Source: Spirochaetaceae bacterium (GTDB lineage: Bacteria > Spirochaetota > Spirochaetia > Treponematales > Breznakiellaceae). Taken from it: 11,821 nucleotides of DNA. The stretch is from contig JAISDG010000012.1 of assembly GCA_031265015.1 (NCBI GenBank), forward strand, positions 1-11,821, given 5' to 3'. The translations under genes and the position numbers were made by a program. Below the pieces are notes generated by a model. That model was not told the DNA's origin and ran no database searches. It saw nothing but the letters and a program-made list of their open reading frames with translations. Shown here in pieces: positions 6,586-11,821 of this stretch (the stretch's first letter is position 1; each line of letters starts with the position of its first letter).

Positions 6586-7941
6586 GTGATAAAGCGCCTC
6601 TTAATCGCCAACCGGGGCGAAATTGCCGTCCGCATTATCCGCAGCTGCCGGGAAATGGGAGTCGAAACCGTTGCGGTTTATTCCGAAGTCGACAGGGACA
6701 GTCTCCACGTGCGGCTTGCCGACAGGTCGGTCTGCATAGGACCGGCGGCTCCGGCAAAAAGTTACCTGGTAAAGGAAAACCTGGTTATGGCGGCCCTTCA
6801 TACGGACTGCGGGGCGATTCATCCCGGAGTGGGCTTTCTTTCGGAAAACCCGGAATTTGCCCGGCTGGTCCGGGACCAGGGCCTTCTCTTTATCGGCCCT
6901 GATCCGGAGGTGATAGAACTCCTGGGCGACAAAGTCCGGGCCAGGGCTACCGCGCAAAAATACGGCCTTCCGGTAACACCGGGAACCGGGGCGGTTAACG
7001 GTGAAACAATACGGGCGGCGGAGGCCCTGGGTTTTCCCGTGATTATCAAGGCCGCCGCCGGCGGGGGCGGCAGGGGCATGCGGATCGTCCGCAAGGCGGA
7101 AGACCTGCAGGACAGCATCAGCATTGCCAGCCGGGAGGCGCAGGAAAACTTTGCCGACGGCACGGTGTTCATCGAAAAGTACCTGGAAAATCCCCGGCAC
7201 GTGGAACTGCAGATTATCGCCGACGGCAGCAATACGGCCGTTCTGGGCGAACGGGACTGTACGGTTCAGAAAAATCACCAGAAACTTATCGAAGAAAGTC
7301 CCTCTCCCGCGGTAAGCGCCGGCATGCGCCGGGCCATGACCGCCGCGGCCGCGCCGCTTTTCCGGGAACTTAAGTACCGCGGCGCGGGTACCATCGAGTT
7401 CCTTGTGGAAGAGGGCAAATTTTATTTTATGGAAGTAAACGCCCGGGTCCAGGTAGAACATCCGGTCAGCGAGTTCGTAAGCGGCATCGATATTATACGC
7501 CAGCAGATCCTTGCCTGTACCGAAGGCCGCCTGGAGCTTCCCGGACCGGCGGACACCGCCGCGGGTGGGGCGAATTTCCCGGCGGAACCGCCGCTTTCGG
7601 GCTGGGCGATGGAATGCAGGATCAATGCCCTGACTCCGGGGAAAATAACCCGGCTGGAAGTACCCGGCGGTCCGGGGGTACGGTTCGATTCGTTCCTCTA
7701 TCCGGGGTATTCCGTTCCGCCCCACTACGATTCGATGGTGGCCAAACTTATCGTCCACGGAACAGACCGGAACCACGCGCTGGCCCGGATGGACCGGGCC
7801 CTGCGGGAACTGGTGATTGACGGAATCGCAACCAATAAAGAACGGCAGCGGTGGATCATCAATCATCCCGTGTTCCATTACGGTGTTTTCGGCACATCCT
7901 GGTACGAAAACATAGAGAAGGAAGTTAAACATGTCCAGTGA
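6586..7941 (+). CDS. accC: biotin carboxylase subunit of acetyl-CoA carboxylase (AccC)
   Basis: AccC uses ATP and bicarbonate to carboxylate the biotin on AccB. It has the ATP-grasp architecture: LLIANRGEIAVRIIRSC at the N-terminus, Lys155 and the glycine-rich loop GGGGRG (159-164), His205 in NPRHVELQ, Lys233 in HQKLIEESPSP, and Glu283 with Arg287 in MEVNARVQVEHPV. These match the known E. coli residues at a constant offset. Length is 451 aa against 449 in E. coli. An Ala/Gly/Pro-rich insert near residues 318-337 sits before WAMECRINA. The start is GTG at 6586, supported by GAAGGAA ending 5 nt upstream. It overlaps accD by 11 nt. Pyruvate carboxylase or a propionyl-CoA carboxylase subunit is excluded by length and by the accBCDA context. 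Confidence 0.96.
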   Translation: MIKRLLIANRGEIAVRIIRSCREMGVETVAVYSEVDRDSLHVRLADRSVCIGPAAPAKSYLVKENLVMAALHTDCGAIHPGVGFLSENPEFARLVRDQGLLFIGPDPEVIELLGDKVRARATAQKYGLPVTPGTGAVNGETIRAAEALGFPVIIKAAAGGGGRGMRIVRKAEDLQDSISIASREAQENFADGTVFIEKYLENPRHVELQIIADGSNTAVLGERDCTVQKNHQKLIEESPSPAVSAGMRRAMTAAAAPLFRELKYRGAGTIEFLVEEGKFYFMEVNARVQVEHPVSEFVSGIDIIRQQILACTEGRLELPGPADTAAGGANFPAEPPLSGWAMECRINALTPGKITRLEVPGGPGVRFDSFLYPGYSVPPHYDSMVAKLIVHGTDRNHALARMDRALRELVIDGIATNKERQRWIINHPVFHYGVFGTSWYENIEKEVKHVQ

Positions 7942-8728
7942 AAACGGCGGGCAGGCCGGAAAAGCCTGTCCCGGATGCGGGAAACCCTGCGACGAAGCGG
8001 CGGTAAAGGCATCGCTCAACACCTGTCCCGAATGCGGTTATCACTACCGGATGGAGCCCGCGGAACGGATAGCATACCTTGCGGACGAAGGAAGCTTCGT
8101 TGAATTTTCCGCGAACCTCCGATCCCTTAACCCCATTGATCTTTCGGGCTACGAAGAAAAACTTTCCGAGGCGGAAGCTAAAACCCGGATGAAGGACGCG
8201 GTAATTACCGGTGACTGCACCATTGAAGGAAAGCCCGTTATCCTGGGGGTTATGTCCTTCAGGTTCATGGGCGGTTCCATGGGATCGGTGGTGGGTGAAA
8301 AAGTCGGCCGGGCCCTGCTCAAGGGGGCGGAAGAAAAACTCCCCGTACTGATCTACACCACTTCCGGCGGCGCCCGGATGCAGGAGGGAATCTTCTCCCT
8401 TATGCAGATGGCAAAAACCGCCAGCGCCGCCGCGGAACTGGACAGGGCGGGAGTTCCCTTCTTTATCGTCCTCTGCGATCCCACCACCGGCGGAGTAACG
8501 GCATCCTTTGCCATGCTGGCCGATGTGATCATGGCGGAGCCCGGCGCCCTCATCGGTTTTGCGGGCCCCCGGGTTATCGAAGGCACGATACGTCAAAGCC
8601 TTCCCGAAGGATTTCAGCGTTCCGAGTTCCAGCTGGAAAAGGGCTTTGTGGACACCATCGTTCACCGCCGGGATCAGCGGCGGATCATCTCCGCCCTTAT
8701 CGATCTGCACAGGAGCAATCATGAATAA
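7931..8728 (+). CDS. accD: acetyl-CoA carboxylase carboxyltransferase subunit beta (AccD)
   Basis: AccD is the beta half of the carboxyltransferase that moves CO2 from biotin to acetyl-CoA, working as an alpha2-beta2 complex with AccA. The N-terminal zinc ribbon is complete: Cys13, Cys16, Cys32 and Cys35 with the usual 15-residue spacing between pairs. The crotonase-like core shows TTSGGARMQEGIFSLMQMAK and ASFAMLADVIMAEP, then IGFAGPRVIEGTIRQSLPEGFQ. At 265 aa it is shorter than E. coli AccD (304 aa), largely because the segment before the zinc ribbon is short. AAGGAAG sits about 6 nt before the ATG. It overlaps accC by 11 nt and accA by 8 nt, fitting equimolar subunit synthesis. Confidence 0.96.
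   Translation: MSSENGGQAGKACPGCGKPCDEAAVKASLNTCPECGYHYRMEPAERIAYLADEGSFVEFSANLRSLNPIDLSGYEEKLSEAEAKTRMKDAVITGDCTIEGKPVILGVMSFRFMGGSMGSVVGEKVGRALLKGAEEKLPVLIYTTSGGARMQEGIFSLMQMAKTASAAAELDRAGVPFFIVLCDPTTGGVTASFAMLADVIMAEPGALIGFAGPRVIEGTIRQSLPEGFQRSEFQLEKGFVDTIVHRRDQRRIISALIDLHRSNHE
8711..8715 (+). promoter_or_regulatory. ribosome binding site that fixes the accA start
   Basis: AGGAG lies 5 nt before the ATG at 8721, within the end of accD. Upstream in-frame ATG codons (from 8559) would add an out-of-frame reading of accD, so they are rejected in favour of 8721. Confidence 0.85.
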
Positions 8729-9659
8729 TACCCCGGACGGAAACCGGCTTGAATCAAAGCTTGGGGAATTAAAAAAACTGATCGAGGAAACGGGACTGGA
8801 TGCGGCGGATGAAATTTCCCGGCTGGAGCTGAAGCTCCGGTCCCAATCGCGGGCCGAAACGGTGTGGAAACAGGTGGAACTTGCCCGGCATCCCGACCGA
8901 CCCTACGCGATGGATTATATCACCCGGATTTTTGACAACTTTATCGAACTTCACGGCGACCGGACCTTCGGGGACGATCCTTCGATTGTGGGGGGCATCT
9001 GTTTTTTGGAAAGTCGTCCTGTAACGGTGCTGGCAAACCAGAAGGGCCGTACCCTGAAGGAAAATGTGCGCCGTAACCACGGCATGGCCAATCCCGAAGG
9101 GTACCGCAAAGCCCTGCGGCTGGCCAGGGAAGCTGAAAAGTTTCACCGGCCCATCATTACCCTGGTGGATACCGCCGGCGCTTATCCCGGACTGGGAGCG
9201 GAGGAACGGGGCATAGGCGAAGCCATTGCCCGGAACCTGATGTGTTTCAGCCGCCTTCTTACCCCGGTAATCTGTATCATTATCGGGGAAGGCGGCTCCG
9301 GCGGCGCCCTTGGCCTTTGCGTAGGGGATAAAATTTATATGCTGGAAAATGCCATCTATTCCGTTATCAGCCCCGAAGGCTGCGCATCCATACTTCTCCG
9401 CGATGCGTCCAGAGCAAAAGATGCCGCCGCCATGCTCCGAATCACCAGCGGTGACCTGCTGGACTTTAAGGTAATTAACGGGATCATCCCCGAACCCGAA
9501 GAGGGCGCCCAGGCCGATCCCGGCGCCGTCGCCCGGGCCATTAAGGATACGCTTATCCGGGACCTGGACGATCTCTGCGCCCGGCAGCCGGAAGTACTGG
9601 TCCGTTACCGCAGTCAGAAAATCCGTACCATCGGCCACTGGAACGAAGCTGCCGGATAG
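8721..9659 (+). CDS. accA: acetyl-CoA carboxylase carboxyltransferase subunit alpha (AccA)
   Basis: AccA pairs with AccD to form the carboxyltransferase that makes malonyl-CoA. An N-terminal helical region (LESKLGELKKLIEETG, about residues 10-25) leads into VELARHPDRPYAMDYI and the family blocks FIELHGDRTFGDDP, NHGMANPEGYRKALRL, DTAGAYPGLGAEERGIGEAIARN, IGEGGSGGALGL and SVISPEGCASILLRD. Length is 312 aa against 319 in E. coli. The family usually has TPGAYPG; here TAGAYPG, a mild substitution. It is the last gene of the operon. The 114 nt that follow hold no convincing rho-independent terminator. Confidence 0.96.
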   Translation: MNNTPDGNRLESKLGELKKLIEETGLDAADEISRLELKLRSQSRAETVWKQVELARHPDRPYAMDYITRIFDNFIELHGDRTFGDDPSIVGGICFLESRPVTVLANQKGRTLKENVRRNHGMANPEGYRKALRLAREAEKFHRPIITLVDTAGAYPGLGAEERGIGEAIARNLMCFSRLLTPVICIIIGEGGSGGALGLCVGDKIYMLENAIYSVISPEGCASILLRDASRAKDAAAMLRITSGDLLDFKVINGIIPEPEEGAQADPGAVARAIKDTLIRDLDDLCARQPEVLVRYRSQKIRTIGHWNEAAG

Positions 9660-9760
9660 GAACACGAACAGTAATCGGACAGGAAAGAGTACGCCGGTTC
9701 CGTTTTTCCAGGAAAATTCCATATTCCTGATTCCGAGTAGCTTTTTCCCCGCAAGAGGGA

Positions 9761-9766
9761 TATACT
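9761..9766 (+). promoter_or_regulatory. candidate -10 box for the lipoprotein gene
   Basis: TATACT matches the TATAAT consensus at 5 of 6 positions. Transcription would start about 9772-9774, right at the ATG at 9774. No good -35 hexamer is seen at 16-18 nt spacing (the region reads TAGCTT), and there is no extended -10 TG. This is suggestive only. Confidence 0.3.
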
Positions 9767-9773
9767 TCTTTCC

Positions 9774-10388
9774 ATGACGGTCAAATACCGGAAAGAAACT
9801 TTCGCTTATACCCGCCTGCCCCAGGATAAATTCAGGCGATTCTTTCCTTACGGTTTTTTGCCGCTGCTGTTCCTTGTTTTTTCCTGTACCGGCCTCCCGC
9901 CCTCAGATAAGGCAACAAGACCCTTAACTCCGATTTCCAGAATTCCCATTACCAGAAGGGGAAAAATGTCCACCACCGTACTTGCCCTGGTTGAACGGCA
10001 GAATTTTATCTTTGACGGGAAACAAACCTACATCTATCCGGACGGACTGGCCTTTTATTTTGTGATCTATCCTTCCGGAGAAAACAGCCCCCCTTCCATT
10101 AAGCAGTACCAAAATTTTACCATAAACGGTGAGCTTTATTGGCAGAACGCTTCCGGGGCATACGATTCATACACCGTCATTTACAATGCCCGGACCTTTG
10201 AAGAACAGGAAGCCGCAGCCAGGGCAAAAATAAACATCCGAAAAAATACTCCTGTTTTTATCCAGAAAACCGTCATCTGCGGCGCTCCCCTTCCCAGCCA
10301 GGGGATCGTAACCTATCCCCTTTTTTTCGGTTTCGGCCAAACCCTGGAAGAGTTTGAATTCCGGTTTAATCTGAAGGGTGTAGAATAA
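9774..10388 (+). CDS. putative lipoprotein, unrecognised family
   Basis: The protein (204 aa) is probably anchored to a membrane by lipid. It has a basic N-terminal stretch, a hydrophobic segment FLPLLFLVFS (residues 28-37) and Cys38, which fits the loose lipobox used by spirochaetes, though the n-region is unusually long. The mature part has no domain I recognise; alternating hydrophobic and polar residues (for example QTYIYPDGLAFYFVIYP) suggest beta strands, followed by a short charged helix (EEQEAAARAK). No Shine-Dalgarno lies at normal spacing before ATG 9774. A second in-frame ATG at 9966 has GAAGGGG just upstream but would remove the signal sequence, so I keep 9774. It starts 114 nt after accA and converges on the minus-strand gene with a 5-nt gap. 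A decayed copy of its 3' end lies at 11492-11604. Confidence 0.7.
   Translation: MTVKYRKETFAYTRLPQDKFRRFFPYGFLPLLFLVFSCTGLPPSDKATRPLTPISRIPITRRGKMSTTVLALVERQNFIFDGKQTYIYPDGLAFYFVIYPSGENSPPSIKQYQNFTINGELYWQNASGAYDSYTVIYNARTFEEQEAAARAKINIRKNTPVFIQKTVICGAPLPSQGIVTYPLFFGFGQTLEEFEFRFNLKGVE
9955..9961 (+). promoter_or_regulatory. Shine-Dalgarno-like site before an internal ATG of the lipoprotein gene
   Basis: GAAGGGG ends 4 nt before the in-frame ATG at 9966 and is a better ribosome site than anything before 9774. Use of it would give a 140-aa protein without signal peptide. The upstream lipobox makes this the less likely start. Confidence 0.3.
10276..10382 (+). repeat. direct repeat A, copy 1 (3' end of the lipoprotein gene)
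   Basis: These 107 nt encode the C-terminal part of the lipoprotein from about CGAPLPSQG to the end. They recur in the same orientation at 11492-11604 with about 7 substitutions and one 6-nt insertion. This copy is in frame and presumably the functional one. Confidence 0.9.
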
Positions 10389-10393
10389 TTTTT

Positions 10394-11311
10394 TCACCAC
10401 TCATGCCTTTCGAAGTCTCTCATAATTGCGGTTATTACGGTGTCATTGTATTTTGTCCCATAATAAACATCTTTGATAATTAGAGACACCTCGTCAACGG
10501 CTGCCGGAAATTTTATTTCAGATAACTCTACAACATCCCTAAAAGTATAATCAAAATCAAATTTCCCGGAAACTATTCTGGCAACTTTAACTCGATTATT
10601 TTCCTTAAAAAGATGTCTCCTTTGGGGCAAGGGATCAACATATCCATTCAATACCAGCATTGAATCAACGGGCTTTGTAAATTTAATTGTCAACCCCTCG
10701 CCAATACCTTCATCAGCCTTTCCTTCAACCCATGGCGGGTTACCCAAGGTTGAAGCCCAATCGACATCTCCGTATATACCCATCTCAAACACCCGTAAAT
10801 GAATAGTATCGGGAGCATAAACAACTTCCCTGGATTTTAAATGCTCTGTTAACACGGAGGTTGCCCTGATTTCTTTTATATGCCACCGGTGAAATCCGCC
10901 AATTACATCAAGCGCATCAGGTTGATAATCTATTGCCTGCTGAAACGAGAATACCCATATTTCATTTCCGACACACCTTATATGGCGAAATACAGAATTT
11001 TTCCCCCAGCCATGAACCGGAAAAAAATAAACGTGATTACCCCCCGGTAATACAATTATCTCTTCCCCTTCTATACTTGCACGAAGAAATCCATCGGAAT
11101 CAATGGGCAGCTTATTCAAATCAAACAAGAATTCTGTCTTGAGATCATCGTAAAGCGTAACTTTATAAGAGCCGCCTGTCTTCCACACATCATGCAGCAG
11201 GGAAACGGGATAACATTGTACCGGACCTGGCGGAATCTGCGAAAATACAATACTCCCGGAAACACAAAGGAGAAAAACGAACATCCATCTTACATTAATC
11301 ATCTTAACCAT
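10394..11311 (-). CDS. exported protein with C-terminal discoidin-like/NADase-type glycan-binding domain
   Basis: The protein (305 aa) has a clear signal peptide (WMFVFLLCVSGSIVFS, cleaved near residue 24) and is probably periplasmic or surface-exposed. The middle (about 30-190) is not recognised. The C-terminal about 105 residues (195-300) read like the NADase-type glycan-binding/discoidin-like domain: ASTLGNPPWVEG, GIGEGLTIKF, LNGYV, NNRVKV and VYYGTKYNDTVI appear in the family's order. The family assignment is from memory, and function beyond likely ligand binding is unknown. I chose ATG at 11311 over one at 11329 because AAGGA lies 10 nt upstream and the signal peptide then begins cleanly. 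It is AT-rich compared with the operon and may be transferred DNA. Part of its coding sequence recurs, degraded, at 11625-11673. Confidence 0.75.
   Translation of the reverse strand: MVKMINVRWMFVFLLCVSGSIVFSQIPPGPVQCYPVSLLHDVWKTGGSYKVTLYDDLKTEFLFDLNKLPIDSDGFLRASIEGEEIIVLPGGNHVYFFPVHGWGKNSVFRHIRCVGNEIWVFSFQQAIDYQPDALDVIGGFHRWHIKEIRATSVLTEHLKSREVVYAPDTIHLRVFEMGIYGDVDWASTLGNPPWVEGKADEGIGEGLTIKFTKPVDSMLVLNGYVDPLPQRRHLFKENNRVKVARIVSGKFDFDYTFRDVVELSEIKFPAAVDEVSLIIKDVYYGTKYNDTVITAIMRDFERHEW
10797..10845. repeat. direct repeat B, copy 1 (inside the exported-protein gene)
   Basis: These 49 nt encode, on the minus strand, LKSREVVYAPDTIH of the exported protein. They recur at 11625-11673 in the same orientation with 43 of 49 positions identical. 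This copy is in an intact reading frame. Confidence 0.85.
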
Positions 11312-11312
11312 T

Positions 11313-11491
11313 CTAAAATTGTCCTTCATATAATCTGGTCTTGATCTGATAACCTCTTTGCAAATTCCAGCGCTTCAGCGTTTGCAAAAGTTCATATTGA
11401 TTCTCTGAGGTTGTTACAAAACAGCCGGTGGACCAAAGGGTTAAGCCAGGGTAATCGTATCCATTCTTCCAGGAATCATACTCCATCCATC
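11313..11491 (-). pseudogene. 3' tail of a lost upstream gene (truncated)
   Basis: An open frame on the minus strand encodes about 59 residues that look like real protein (SWKNGYDYPGLTLWSTG, then NQYELLQTLKRWNLQRGYQIK) and ends LYEGQF at a TAG at 11313-11315. The exported-protein ATG at 11311 follows after one base, and its AAGGA ribosome site lies in this tail, as in a coupled gene pair. The frame extends upstream to an ATG at 11525, but 11492-11525 is the antisense of the repeated lipoprotein fragment, so homology is expected to stop near 11491. I do not recognise the family. It is most likely the remnant of an operon partner cut by the rearrangement. A genuine short gene starting at 11525 is less likely. 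Confidence 0.45.
11322..11326 (-). promoter_or_regulatory. ribosome binding site for the exported-protein gene
   Basis: On the minus strand AAGGA (11326 down to 11322) stands 10 nt before the ATG at 11311 and just after the alternative ATG at 11329. It supports the downstream start. Confidence 0.5.
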
Positions 11492-11604
11492 TTTGCGGCG
11501 CTCCCCTTCCCAGCCAGGGAATCATAACTTAGCCCCTTTTTTTCAGTTTCGGCCAAACCCTGGAAGAGTTTGAATTCCGGTTTAAGTTTAATCTGAAGGA
11601 TGTA
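11492..11604 (+). pseudogene. degraded copy of the lipoprotein 3' end (direct repeat A, copy 2)
   Basis: This stretch matches 10276-10382 at about 100 of 107 aligned positions, with one 6-nt insertion (GTTTAA doubled). In the lipoprotein frame the copy meets a TAG where copy 1 has TAT, and it lacks everything upstream of CGAPLPSQG, including the signal sequence. It cannot make the protein. The left edge near 11492 joins abruptly to the truncated minus-strand tail, which marks a recombination junction. Confidence 0.9.
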
Positions 11605-11624
11605 CTTTACACTTCAAATACCAA

Positions 11625-11673
11625 AAATGAATAATACCGGGAGTATAAACAACTTCCTTTGATTTTAACTGCT
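11625..11673 (-). pseudogene. degraded fragment of an exported-protein paralogue (direct repeat B, copy 2)
   Basis: It matches 10797-10845 at 43 of 49 positions, with weaker similarity continuing to about 11611. Read on the minus strand it gives LKSKEVVYTPGIIH, clearly related to LKSREVVYAPDTIH in the intact gene, so the difference looks like paralogue divergence followed by decay. About 400 nt that separate repeats A and B in the intact copy are missing here. No open frame of useful length spans it. Confidence 0.75.
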
Positions 11674-11682
11674 ATTCATGTA

Positions 11683-11821
11683 CTATTTTTCCATATCTAT
11701 CAACCTCTGCAACAAAGATTCATCGTACAAATTTCTCCTTGCGTCTACTAAGCTTAACTCTGCATTGCGTTCGGTTATTGTTTCTTCCACAAATTTATCC
11801 GACTGAATTGTATCAGAAAAT
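11683..11821 (-). CDS. possible partial reading frame running off the window edge
   Basis: The minus strand is open from the window edge to a TAG at 11683-11685, giving at least 45 residues with a charged, helix-like end (NLYDESLLQRLIDMEK). No family is recognised. Because the sequence is AT-rich, chance openness of this length is less likely than in the GC-rich operon, but not excluded. Another frame (reading FVAEVDRYGKIVHE) leads toward the LKSKEVV fragment, so this may instead be a frameshifted part of the same decayed paralogue. Confidence 0.35.
   Translation of the reverse strand, partial: FSDTIQSDKFVEETITERNAELSLVDARRNLYDESLLQRLIDMEK

Noticed and set aside
6601..8022. 473-aa open frame on the minus strand, opposite accC and accD
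   Set aside because: It lies fully antisense to two strongly conserved genes. Long antisense frames are expected in GC-rich coding DNA and the translation shows no family motifs.
8769..9722. 317-aa minus-strand frame opposite accA (and 1137-2168 opposite fabD)
   Set aside because: Both mirror conserved genes on the other strand and have no plausible domain.
9660..9773. Intrinsic terminator after accA
   Set aside because: CAGGAA (9709-9714) pairs with TTCCTG (9724-9729) over a 9-nt loop, but the stem is weak and the nearest T-run starts 12 nt later. Not good enough to call.
10383..10399. Bidirectional terminator between the convergent genes
   Set aside because: There is a run of six T and a 4-bp GGTG/CACC pairing around it, but no stable hairpin directly before the T-run.
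10933..11142. 69-aa plus-strand frame inside the exported-protein gene
   Set aside because: It is antisense to a protein with a clear signal peptide and domain, and has no ribosome site or motifs.

Overview
The window is mostly one long plus-strand operon for type II fatty-acid synthesis (49-9659): fabH, fabD, fabG, fabF, fabZ, fabV, accB, accC, accD, accA. It is followed by a lipoprotein gene and then an AT-rich, degenerate accessory stretch read mainly on the minus strand. The organism looks like a spirochaete of the Treponema type. The enoyl reductase is a FabV/trans-2-enoyl-CoA reductase that I recall as very close to the Treponema denticola enzyme. The lipoprotein has a loose spirochaete-style lipobox, and the exported minus-strand protein ends in a domain seen in treponemes. 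The operon is GC-rich (43 of 60 bases are G or C at 7021-7080), which would fit a termite-gut-type treponeme better than T. denticola. That assignment is inference from memory of the families, not a database result.

Region 1 (49-9659) is the operon. AccB, AccC, AccD and AccA together form a complete acetyl-CoA carboxylase that makes malonyl-CoA. FabD moves malonyl to ACP and FabH starts the chain. FabF, FabG, FabZ and FabV run condensation, ketoreduction, dehydration and enoyl reduction. Genes overlap or sit a few bases apart (fabH/fabD, fabZ/fabV, accC/accD and accD/accA overlap), so co-transcription and translational coupling are likely. Two expected items are missing: an acyl-carrier-protein gene and any regulator such as FapR or FabT. 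The only long internal gap (2127-2265, between fabD and fabG) holds two strong hairpins and a 17-nt tandem repeat, so it may be a small mobile or regulatory element.

Region 2 (9660-10388) has a short gap with a candidate -10 box right against the start of an unrecognised 204-aa lipoprotein gene. Region 3 (10389-11821) drops in GC (21 of 60 at 10441-10500). It carries a minus-strand exported protein with a C-terminal discoidin-like/NADase-type domain, then fragments: the 3' tail of a lost upstream gene, a second degraded copy of the lipoprotein gene's 3' end, a degraded copy of the middle of the exported-protein gene, and a partial reading frame running off the edge. The simplest reading is that a lipoprotein/exported-protein block was duplicated and one copy then decayed by deletion and point mutation.

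I see no tRNA, rRNA, CRISPR array, transposase gene or clear intrinsic terminator.
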